From Anticarsia gemmatalis (Eukaryota; Arthropoda; Insecta; Lepidoptera; Erebidae): a stretch of DNA of 64,000 nt. Below are positions 35,101 to 44,971 of this stretch, piece by piece (position 1 is the stretch's first letter; each line of letters opens with the position of its first letter). The stretch lies in NCBI RefSeq assembly GCF_050436995.1, contig NC_134765.1, positions 7,591,501-7,655,500 on the forward strand, written 5' to 3'. Made by a program: the position numbers and the translations under genes. Under the pieces are notes generated by a model that worked only from the letters and a program-made list of their open reading frames with translations, ran no database searches and was not told the origin of the DNA.

Positions 35101-35892
35101 GGTTCTCAGCCCATCCGAATTGTTTATTCTTCATCAGTCACGGCGGTCTTCTGTCGACAATTGAGACTATCCATTATGGCGTTCCTATCATCGGTATACC
35201 GGTGTTTGGAGACCAGTTCATGAATGTCCGAACTGCTGTTAACAAAGGTTTCGCTTTGACAGTCGATCTGACTCTCAATGTGGCTGATGACTTGAGAGTA
35301 GCAATTAATGAGCTCTTATCCAACAAAAAGTAAGTTCATTATAGGATAGAATATTTAAGGTATAATAATATTTTTTGTTATGTGGCTCGTCTTAAGTCTA
35401 TGAGAGAAACTTGATACAATAAAAACCTTATAAATTCATTGAAATATGGTTATAGGGTAGTAAGGTACTTGTATTTAAATATAGAACACATTAAAAACTA
35501 AATTTTCTGAATGTGTAACAAAATTAACTACATCATCAAGGTATATAAGTTAATATGTAAGTTAAGGTTATTAACCTTAACTTACATATTAACTTATATA
35601 CCTTTACTATTTATCCAGGTACACAGAAAAAGTGAAGGAATTATCATTCATTTATCACGATCGTCCAACGAAACCTGGACAGGAGTTGCTTCATTGGGTC
35701 CGCCATGTTGTGCACACACGTGGGGCCATGCACCTAAGGTCCCCGGCGCTAGGGGTCCCGTTGTACCAACGACTGTACTTAGACCTGTTAGCGTTGATTG
35801 TACTAGCTTTGTTCTTTGTATCAAAGTTATTAAGACTGGTCTGTGCTGCAACGTGTTCAAAGAAGATAGATAGTAAGAAGAAAAGGAATTAG
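32141..35892 (+). CDS. UDP-glycosyltransferase UGT-2 (8 exons, 520 aa)
   Basis: Coding exons: 32141-32293, 32581-32668, 32957-33146, 33485-33682, 33983-34202, 34571-34790, 35110-35329 and 35619-35892. The layout matches UGT-1, with exon 3 one codon shorter. Signal peptide about 1-19 (MTSLILLAFCLTLSSYTCDG); catalytic His34 in YPMPSRSHGILG; donor domain from DLKKIMDSAKHGVIYFSMGS. The signature is at 364-392 (FISHGGLLSTIE ... PVFGDQ). A hydrophobic anchor (LLALIVLALFFVS) precedes a tail ending KKRN (KKxx ER retrieval). The ATG at 32141 was chosen because the acceptor CAG ends at 32137 and the upstream in-frame TTG lies in the intron. R1 copy F sits in intron 2, and a perfect 67-bp palindrome 14 nt from the exon 8 acceptor in intron 7. 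Confidence 0.92.
32706..32882. repeat. R1 palindromic MITE, copy F
   Basis: CAGTAGCGCGATACTCTACC at the left and CTGTCGAGAATCGCGCCACA at the right; the centre is diverged. In UGT-2 intron 2. Confidence 0.6.
33355..33450 (+). repeat. R2 SINE/LINE-tail repeat, copy 4 (degraded)
   Basis: CACTTTGCCAGCACGGTAGA, GAGAAGAGACCTTTGCCAGC and AAATAGGTTAA align with the clearer R2 copies. Upstream of UGT-2 exon 4. Confidence 0.5.
35538..35604. repeat. Perfect 67-bp palindrome (33-bp arms, 1-nt centre)
   Basis: Arm 35538-35570 (AAGGTATATAAGTTAATATG...) is an exact reverse complement of 35572-35604 (...ATTAACTTATATACCTT), with a single T at 35571. It ends 14 nt before the exon 8 acceptor AG of UGT-2, inside the region expected to hold the branch point. 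Confidence 0.97.
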
Positions 35893-37529
35893 AAATAAGT
35901 GATAAAAAGGTACATAATAATATATTATTTTAAGTATATGCCGAAGTTTTATTTGATAGGAAATAAATATAACGTTTTACAAAAGCGTTTTTGACTTTTG
36001 CGTGAGTTAAACACCGTTATGAGCAGGTATGAGTTGGGGGACTTTTGCAATCCTTCAATAACTCTTTTAAGTGTTTCCCTTGGTTATAATATATCTCTCT
36101 ATGACTTAAATAGGAGACTAAGGCTTATAAAACTTCGATTTTTTAATTTCAATCTGTGCAAGGTTATAAGGATCGTTTCTATATTACTTTGAAAATACCG
36201 TTATTTCGTATTACTGCGAGAATAGGCACAATGTGGGTAGATTGATAATCGAAAGCAGGGTACATGTAATGTTATGTCAGTTTTAAGGTGCGAGATGACA
36301 AGTTTAGAACCTCGCGATTGTTTTTAATTGTCTTCAATGGGTCCAAAATATTGGGATCGTGAAAATGACTGTGTTTAATTTAAATAGAGTGTCAAACATG
36401 GGAAATTATCTTTATATTTAAATGTATGTAAGTAGTACATGTAAAAGTGTTTTTTGTTTATGGGCTGAACCGAATTGAATGTTTGTCAGGTTGATAGATT
36501 ACATCATAGGACCTTTAATATGGCCTTACACAAATTTTTATTTCCTGCAAAATAGCTCGTATCATTTTTTATGAACTAGATAATCTACGGAAGCGATTAA
36601 AGTGAGTTACATTGGTACAATCACCTTAAAAGCATCAAAATAACATAGATGTCTATAAATAGCTGTAACGTAATTAGCAACAGAATCGTGACAATCACTC
36701 GTGTGCAAAGAATGATGGCTGTTATCATGTTTGCTGCCTTTTTGTTTATTGGGTTATGATAGTAGACCGTGTAGGTATTACGTGAGAGCAAGATAATTAA
36801 TATATACCTATAATTATTGTAAAAATAAAACGATTGTCTGTTAAACCTATTTTCTTGACAGTTTTGATAGATTTAAATACGGTTAGGGTAAAGGCTACAT
36901 TTACTTATAAAAAAGTGGATGCTATTAGAAAGAATACATATACAATAAAAAAATACTTAAGGAGGGCTCACTCATAGATGATATACTTAATAGGACTAAA
37001 TTTTTTTTAGATTTAGTGGAAAATCGTACCGACATTTGCAATTATTGCTTGTTAACTGTTTACCTTAGTTATACAAGCAAATATAATAACAACAAAAAAG
37101 AGACATAGGAAGTGAATAGAAAACAAAGATAAACGAATAAACAAAAAGCGGTGCTATTGCACCGAGAAGAAATGGCTGAATTTGTTTTTAAACGACCAAA
37201 CTACAATAAACCTAATTTGAATGACATAGAGTTCAAATCAGCGATCAAAACTCTTATAGTCTACTTTGGACTCTTGTTTTATTTGTCATGTAATTATATT
37301 CAATTGATTATTCACTATTCTAAATGTTTACATTTTACAATTCAGTCTAGCTCGTTACTCGGGAATAATTTCACGTGTCAGAAAATTTGTCTTTCGTGCA
37401 TTATTTTACCTATATTTCAGTGTTAATAATTTACTTCTGATTCAAAAACTAAAGTGGAAAAATTACTTTCTTACCTCATAAATCTCATCGAATCTCATAA
37501 ACCCGAGTTTAACACATTTATTGAGGGCA
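35893..37529. other. UGT-2/UGT-3 spacer
   Basis: No gene is supported. The 37200-37350 part aligns by eye with 43990-44115 (AACGACATAGAGTTCA / AATGACATAGAGTTCA, TTTGTC-TTCAATTGATT). It is therefore the start of the upstream region duplicated between UGT-3 and UGT-4. Confidence 0.6.
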
Positions 37530-37637
37530 TGCAAAGTCCCCAACTCGCACTTGACCAGCGTGGTGGACTCAAGACCTAACCCCTCCCCCTCATTTGGGAG
37601 GAGACCCTTGCCCTGCAGTGGGCGGAATTGGGAAATT
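37530..37637 (+). repeat. R2 SINE/LINE-tail repeat, copy 5
   Basis: CATGCAAAGTCCCCAACTCG, CAGCGTGGTGGACTCAAGAC, ending CTGCAGTGGGCGGAATTGGG. It is absent at the matching place upstream of UGT-4 (near 44260), so it inserted after that duplication. Confidence 0.7.
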
Positions 37638-37859
37638 TAAAAAAAATCCAAGTGTTCAAATTGTATTGAAAAACAATTCAGGAAGTATCTTATAATTTAA
37701 GCTTTTGATTCTCAATATTATCAACAAGATGTTTATTAAACCAACAATTATTGATAACTTGTTTTAAACAGTGACGCAAACATTAGCTTGTCTTACAGTA
37801 CTGATACTAATAATAATAATATATGAAAGCAAAAAGATATCGTTAAATTGAAATCTTCT

Positions 37860-37978
37860 CCACGTATATATACTCCGTTGAGATATATTTAGTCACAAAA
37901 AGTACCTAGCTGTGATTCCTCGCTTGGTGGCCTGATATAACAATTGTCTGCTCTGATCAATGAATTGACAATTCAAAA
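37860..37978 (+). promoter_or_regulatory. Promoter region and 5' noncoding exon of UGT-3
   Basis: A TATATA-rich site near 37866 is followed by TTAGTCACAAAAAGTACCTA and an exon ending CTGATCAATGAATTGACAA...AAAA before GTAAGT at 37979. The same block recurs upstream of UGT-4. The acceptor TTTGCAG lies three bases before the UGT-3 ATG, giving a leader intron of about 660 bp. Confidence 0.6.
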
Positions 37979-38645
37979 GTAAGTACGACTATTAGTAATA
38001 TTGTTTACTTATTTCTTATTCTGTTTGCGACGTAACTATTTTCTTTTAATAATATCTAATCATAAAATTGTGCTTTATTTATGTTTTGTATTTTTTGTGT
38101 TTGGTTATTATCTGAACAAAGTAAGTATATAAATATTTAGCAATCCATAATCTTCTTCGTACTTTTAGTACTTACGTACTTCAAATATCTACTTTCATCA
38201 TTATAGTTGTTTAACCTCAATTTCTTACAAGTTACTGATCAGTGAGGATTGAGTTTCTATAGTGAATCTTATTAGTCCAAGCGTTGGCCATTGTCATAGT
38301 AGGTAACAGCATAATAATTGTAAATTTATTATTCAAATAATTTATTGTACCCGGTGAAGAGAAACGCTGTGAAGACTACATTTTACTTCCTTAACTTGCT
38401 CCTAAAGAAACTGTAGTGTATTCTGCACCAGTATATTACTGCCTGCCTCTTCAACAAATACTGGCGTGGTTAATTTTAGACATAAAATAACAAACGCGAG
38501 TTTGTATTGCACGTGCACAATGAAACTGATTGTACGCATTGTGCATTGAAAACTCTTATATTATAGGTTACGGCGGTGGAATGGAACGGAATACAGCAAA
38601 AACGCTTTTAACGCATTATAACCAAGTTAAAATCCTTTGCAGAAC

Positions 38646-41600
38646 ATGAAGTCGTTATACCTCATCGTGTTATTGTGTGCCTGCGATGCTTACAAGATAC
38701 TGGTGATAACTCAGATGCCTTCAAAGAGTCACTCCATCCTCAACGATGGTGTTGTTAGACAGTTACTCAAAGATGGTCACGAGGTGAGAAATTTGATGTT
38801 TCTTGAACATACGTACTTGTGTTTGTCTATAACTATTGTCCTTACCTTTATTATATTTGGAGTCTTTGTTTTTACATTGGTGTTGTTTAATACCAATATG
38901 TTGTACTATTACCGATTGACCGGCGGCGTGGTTCAAGTTCAGACTTTTATATCTATACTAATATTATAAAGCTGAAGAGTTTGTTTGTTTGTTTGAACGC
39001 GCTAATCTCAGGAACTACTGGTCCGATTTGAAAAATTATTTCAGTGTTAGATAGTCCATTTATCGAGGAAGGCTATAGGCTATATATCATCACGCTACAG
39101 CCAATAGGAGCAGAGCACCAGTTAAAAATGTTACGAAAACGGGGAAGAATTTCACCCATTCTCTCTAATGTGACGCAAGCGAAGTTGCGCGGGTCAGTTA
39201 GTTTTATACTAAGCTTGTTATTTTTCACATAGTTCCTCCATCTCTTTCTAACGCTACCTTTCCATATCACGTTTACACTTATTGTTGGTCTATTTCTTGA
39301 ACCCAACGTACGATTATTTCTCAAATCTTTTTCTATATCTATCGTTGTTTGATTTCTAGGTAACTTATTTAAGATCTATAGAATACAAGAATGCTCCGCC
39401 AACGCTTCGGCAGATTGATGTTAGCGACAGTGGGAAAGTAATGCCCGGTAAGCTCTATTAATTTCCATATTTTAACAACATTTGGCAAAGATTAAACATA
39501 TTAACAAAATTGTACGTCTCCATTCTATGTGTATTTGATGCCGGCAAAACTCTTAACCAGTCAAAAGTAGTAGACTAGCAAAATAAGTCAAAAGTACCCA
39601 ATCAATATATGGGTGGCCAATTTTCAAATACTGGGTGCATTTTACTCAAAATAACATAAACACGTCTACCTTTAACGTACTATAATGACTGCTGTTCAAA
39701 GATAAATAATCACAGTGTTTTGTTCTATTTCAGCTGCTGTTATCAATATAGAAGCTTTAATGAAGAACGAAGTGCAATGGACGACACACGAGTTTGTGAA
39801 ACGTATGAAAGCAGCGGTCGCTATAAAGACTGTTGAGAATAAAGATGTACAGAAGTTGTTGAACGATCCTAATGAACATTTTGATGTGGCGATTATTGAA
39901 ATAATATACAACGACTTACTAGCAAGGTATTAAGTGATAAGAGATTCTCAACCTTATTGATTTAACATAGAATTGAAATTTAATTGAGATTGCTGTGACC
40001 CGGCACGACTTTGCTCGGGTTTTTGAATACGTTGATTTAGTTCCCGTGGGAATTTAGATCCCATCGATTAACCTAATAAAAACAAACACATAAAAAAATG
40101 GTGTAGAGATTTTAAAGTTATGCGTGGCAAACATTGCGTGATTTTTTTTTTATATTAAATTTATATCTCGTTCCAGTATTGCAGCAGTATTCGATTGTCC
40201 ATTAATATGGCTGTCTCCAGTAGAAGTGAATTCCGATGTTTTGAGTTTAATCGATGAAATACCAAACCCTGGACAAGTTTCTGATATTTTATCTATGAAT
40301 ACAGGCAAACTTTCATTTCTCCAACGAGCTGAAGAGTTGTGGTCATTGATAAAGTCGCAGTTTACTAACTATTGGTAAGTAGATGTAAGTAGTAATAGTC
40401 AGTATAGTACAGTCATTAACATTATGATACTCTCATTCTCAGAGAAGTACCTGCACTCTAGTGAGCAAGAATAAAAAAGAAAGCATCTTCATCTTTTATA
40501 AACTATAAGATGAATATGCTTTCTTTTATAAAACCACATATTATACATTAATTTTACAAAAAAATGTTCTTCATTAATCTCAAATGAATCCGATTGTGTT
40601 GCAATTCTTTAACCAATTGTTTACACTAAATTCGGTGACTTTTGTGTAAAATTGACATATGTGGTAACTAAGGCTCTTTATCATCAGGTATATTGACGAC
40701 ATCCACATTGACGCATACAACAGACTGATAGCACCAATAATCGCGAAGAGAGGAAGACAGCCGCCTTCGTTTAATGAGATTAGGTACAACGCGTCCCTGG
40801 TGTTGGGATACTCCCACGTGTCTACGGGAGAAGCTGTCAGATTACCACAGAATTATAAACCTATTGGGGGTTATCATATTGATGAGGAAATTCAACCACT
40901 ACCTGAGGTAGGGTATCTCTCCATACAATACTCGCGTTAAACTGAGATGTACTGTAGCTCGGTTCTCTACTACTATCGACTACCGACAACCGAACTGTCA
41001 TCGAGAAATTTTGTATGAAAATCTGATGAGCGCCTCTGACGGGTAACGTAGGAAACATTTTGGCAGTACATTCTAAATGTCAAATGTCGATAGCTAGCCG
41101 GTTGTCGGTAGTCGATAGTGGTAGAGAATCGATGTACTGTATCTCGATTCTCTACCATCGCTGATCAGATTTGCATACCAAATTTCTCGATGATAGGTCG
41201 GTTGTCGGTAGTCGATAGTAGTAGAGAATCGAGCTACTGAAAAGCTTGGTTTAACGTTAATTTCAGTCTCAATCAAACAATAGCGCTGTGTGTTTACGGA
41301 ACTTATAAAATTTTGAAGATCATGGCTAGTATGCTAGAGAAATCTTTGTATAACACGCAGAATAGTAATTTTTCAATGAACTAACTCTCAAATGATTCTT
41401 TAGGAAGTTACGGACAGGACTGCTCCGTGCCTCATGATGTACGGTAAACGATGTTAAAAAATCGGAATGTTATGTGCATCAGCTACAAGAATAATTAACA
41501 TCTCAAAGTTATGCTTATTGCACAAAACATATTGGTATGACAATGACGCACAAAACGTAACATGTCACCATATTTCTTCTACATGTTCTGTTTTTTTCGC

Positions 41601-43408
41601 TTGCAAAATACCTACAGACCTACACGGTTATTAATCTCATGTTTTGAAATTTTTAGACCCCCCGAACGGGAGGTTAAATGTTATCTAAAGATATAATCCG
41701 TGCTTTTATTTATCACGTAATGATACGGATAAGTTGAAATGAAATGAGGTTGAAAAAATGTCTGTCATTGTATATGGATTCGATGACAAACATTTTTCTG
41801 TGTATTTACTTTTAACAACTTTGTTAGTATCTTCTGTTGTTGTTATTGTAATGTTATTACATCTAGCTCGATTGTCGGCGACACAGATTCCATAATACGC
41901 CATTCTGATTTGATTCTAGGAGTTGAAGATAATAATGGACAACGCCAAGCATGGAGTGATATATTTCAGCATGGGTTCAAATCTGAAGAGCAAAGAATGG
42001 CCGGAGGAAATCAAAAGAAACTTAGTCAAGATGCTGGGTACTTTCAAACAAACTGTGTTATGGAAATTTGAAGAGCAATTACCTAATACTCCGAAAAATG
42101 TTTACATATCAAACTGGTTACCACAGCAAAGTGTACTGGGTGAGTGGAAACAAGTTTATTTATAGGTGTAAATATACAAGCTAGTTAAATTATATGATTA
42201 CTACTGATAATACCCATGCGTATGATTGCACGTGTGACACACTGTAATAGCGGTCTCTTCACGATATAATATTTACAAAGTATCGCATATTTATTGCGCT
42301 TACTATAGTATAGTACCCTGCTTTAACTTCATGCTTAAAGACAGTAACACTGAAAATTGTAATCCGATTCAACATGAGCATTGTCATGTATTTCAGTTTA
42401 AAACTAGTGAACGTCAATATAGTAGCCTTAAGTGGCTGAAAAAAAACGTAAATGAAAAAAAATTAGCATGCATAGTGACTACCAAACTATTATCAACTAA
42501 GATACAGCTGTCCAAAACTTCAGAATTTGTATATTTAATCATTATACAATAACAAATAGAGTAATTTTACAATATTTGTTTTCTATTTTTCAGCTCACCC
42601 GAACTGCATATTATTCATATCTCACGGAGGTCTCCTGTCAGTAACAGAGACAGTACATTTTGGAGTACCAATGATTGGTATACCAGGATTCTACGATCAG
42701 TTCGTAAACACCAAACGAGCAGTTAATAAAGGATTTGCTGTGAAAGTGGATATGACTTACAATGTAGTCGAAGACTTGAAAGTGGCTGTAGAAGAAATGA
42801 TATCTAATCCTGTGTACGTTTTAATACCTATCATTTACTGAATAATATGTTTTTGGCCATAAGACGTTCGCGTTGAAAATGTAGTCATCGTTGTTTTGTC
42901 CTGTGATAAATTCTTGTTTTATATGTAGTTTTAGACGCATACCTTATATAGAGCATATATAGATTACTTTACTGATACCGTGACTCTGTCCGAAACTTAA
43001 GACAATAAATTGCCAGCTTGTTGTCGGTCTTGTGATTCCTATCGATTTTCATGAATTGCATTGCATTTTGCTCTACAAAGGCTTTTGGCAGCATCGAAAA
43101 TACTTCTTCAATTTGTTGTTTATGTTTGCAGATATCGCCAAAAAGCGAAAGAATATTCATTCATATACCACGACCGGCCAGTGAAGCCGAACGAAGAAAT
43201 ATCGCACTGGGTGCGTCACGTGATTGAGACGAAAGGGGCGCCACATCTGAGATCTCCTGCTTTAAGTGTACCCTTCTATCAAAGACTTTTCCTAGATCTG
43301 GCAGCCATCTTATTAATAATTATTGTAATAGCTATTAAATTATTACGGTTTGCATTTTCATCGATATTCCAGAAGAAAATATCGGATAGCAAGAAGAAGA
43401 ACCGTTAA
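38646..43408 (+). CDS. UDP-glycosyltransferase UGT-3 (8 exons, 517 aa)
   Basis: Coding exons: 38646-38783, 39360-39447, 39734-39926, 40177-40374, 40688-40907, 41920-42139, 42594-42813 and 43132-43408. Signal peptide 1-15 (MKSLYLIVLLCACDA); catalytic His29 in TQMPSKSHSILN; acceptor half with VTYLRSIEYKNAPPTLRQID; donor domain from ELKIIMDNAKHGVIYFSMGS. The signature is at 360-388 (FISHGGLLSVTE ... PGFYDQ). A membrane anchor of Ile/Leu (LAAILLIIIVIAIKLL) precedes a tail ending KKNR (KKxx). By eye exons 6-8 are about 94-96% identical to UGT-4, while exon 4 is about 85% at protein level. Intron 1 holds a Lep1-type Helitron and intron 5 a compound R1 MITE. Confidence 0.92.
38952..39201 (+). mobile_element. 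Lep1-type Helitron, copy 1
   Basis: Starts TCTATACTAATATTATAAA after an A and ends GCGCGGGTCAGTTAG before a T. Contains GTTTGTTTGTTTGAACGCGC and the conserved CTATAGGCTATATATCATCA. In UGT-3 intron 1. Confidence 0.9.
40951..41239. repeat. R1 palindromic MITE, copy G (compound)
   Basis: ACTGTAGCTCGGTTCTCTAC at the left and GTAGAGAATCGAGCTACTG at the right enclose a second partial unit starting at about 41135 (GTACTGTATCTCGATTCTCT). In UGT-3 intron 5. Confidence 0.8.
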
Positions 43409-43415
43409 CTTTGTA

Positions 43416-43421
43416 AATAAA
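43416..43421 (+). terminator. Poly(A) signal of UGT-3
   Basis: AATAAA only 8 nt after the stop codon, followed by a T-rich run (GTTTTGTTTTGTTTTC). Confidence 0.65.
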
Positions 43422-43609
43422 GTTTTGTTTTGTTTTCTTTGTGCCTTTGTTATGTTTGATACCCTTTTGTTTAAAACAGCGTTAAAATGTAATGTGATGA
43501 TGTACACTTTCATTTAAATATTTGAAAGATGAGGAAAATATACACCTAGTTGGCACTACAAAATTAGGCTTAAGTACAAAAAAGGCTACAAAATGCTCGA
43601 CGGTGCTTA

Positions 43610-43855
43610 TCTATACTAATATTATAAAGCTGAAGAGTTTGTTTGTTTGTTTGTTTGAATGCGCTAATCTCAGGAACTAATGGTCCGATTTGAAAAATTC
43701 TTTCAGTGTTCGATAGTCCATTTATCTAGGAAGGCTATAGGCTATATATCATCACGCTACGACCAAAAGGAGCAGAGTACCGTAGAGAGACAGAGTAGTA
43801 AATTATGAACAATTCTCTCTTATGTGACGCAAGCGAAGTTGCGCGGGTTAGCCAG
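43610..43855 (+). mobile_element. Lep1-type Helitron, copy 2
   Basis: TCTATACTAATATTATAAA at the start and GCGCGGGTTAGCCAG at the end, with the same body as the copy at 38952. Between UGT-3 and UGT-4. Confidence 0.88.
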
Positions 43856-44503
43856 TTGATCATAAGAGGGGTTTGTTGCTTTTAGTGTGCTACAAGGAAA
43901 TGTTCTCAGCCCAAACTTATAAAGAAAACAACATCTTATTCTACGCCTAATGGCTGTATGTGCAGTTCAACGATCAAACTATAATTCACTCAATGTTGAA
44001 CGACATAGAGTTCAGATCTATGATCAACACTCTTGAAGTGCACTTTAGACTTTTGGTTTATTTGTCGTATTCAATTGATTGTCTAATACTCTAGATGGTT
44101 AGATCACTTTACAATTCAGTTTACTATAGCGCGCCACTCTGGAATTGTGGGTGCAGAAAAATGTCTTGAAATTCCAAATAAAAATAACGTCTTTCGTGAT
44201 AAAAATAAATTTCCGAAAAAAATATCGACGAACTATTTTAAGGATTTTTGTACCTCGTAAACCAGCAAAAGTGTTCCAATTGTTTTAAAGAATAAATCGG
44301 GAAGTATTTTATAATTAAGGTGTTTCATGTACTCAACATTATCACTAACATGTTCATTAACTAAGCGACAATTATTAATAACTGCTCTAGTAAACTGTGG
44401 CGCACACATAATCAGTACAGCGATATTATATTATATGCAAAACATATGATAGCGAGATATCATTATATAAAATCTATACAGGGAGTACTCCAGTGATGAA
44501 TGT

Positions 44504-44513
44504 GCTTAGTCAC
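44504..44513 (-). promoter_or_regulatory. Candidate CncC/Maf antioxidant response element upstream of UGT-4
   Basis: GTGACTAAGC on the - strand fits the RTGACnnnGC consensus. The homologous place upstream of UGT-3 (near 37888) reads GTGACTAAAT and lacks the GC. It sits about 100 bp before the leader-exon donor. One 10-mer is weak evidence alone. Confidence 0.3.
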
Positions 44514-44559
44514 GAAAAATATTTAGTTGTGCTTCCTCGTTCGGTAGTACGATTATAAG

Positions 44560-44614
44560 AAAGTAATTATAAGAAAATTATGTATTTACTGATCAATGAA
44601 TTGACAACTTTAAA
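44560..44614 (+). promoter_or_regulatory. 5' noncoding exon of UGT-4
   Basis: ACTGATCAATGAATTGACAA-CTTTAAA before GTAAGT at 44615 is a near copy of the UGT-3 leader exon. Its 5' end is not determined. The leader intron is about 3.6 kb because a 3-kb transposon sits inside it. Confidence 0.6.
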
Positions 44615-44971
44615 GTAAGTAATTGTTTATTTATTTTTAGTGATATTAGTAGCGTAAATATTTATGTTTACTACCGTCCAACATCTAAGAAGAGAGTCCT
44701 GGTAAGCTGTACTGTTCATCCTAATTATAATATATTTAACACTTGTGTGTTTTTTCAAAATAAAGTAGCTAAATCTTATAGGCCACCGTCAGTTGTATAA
44801 GACTGCGGTTCTATGATGTTCTAAATTCAGAACTTTGTATGAATTTTTTCATAAAAGCCTCTCTACTAAGTTGTTGGATGATAAAATATAATTATGAAGT
44901 TTTGCGTTATTTATTTCGTCTCAAATAGTTTCAAACAAACCATGTTAAATAATCCTCGTTCATAGTTATCT

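Noticed and set aside
40473..40520. Imperfect hairpin AAAGCATCTTCATCTTTTATA / TATAAGATGAATATGCTTT in UGT-3 intron 4
   Set aside because: Mismatched and AT-rich. No conserved counterpart in the UGT-4 intron.
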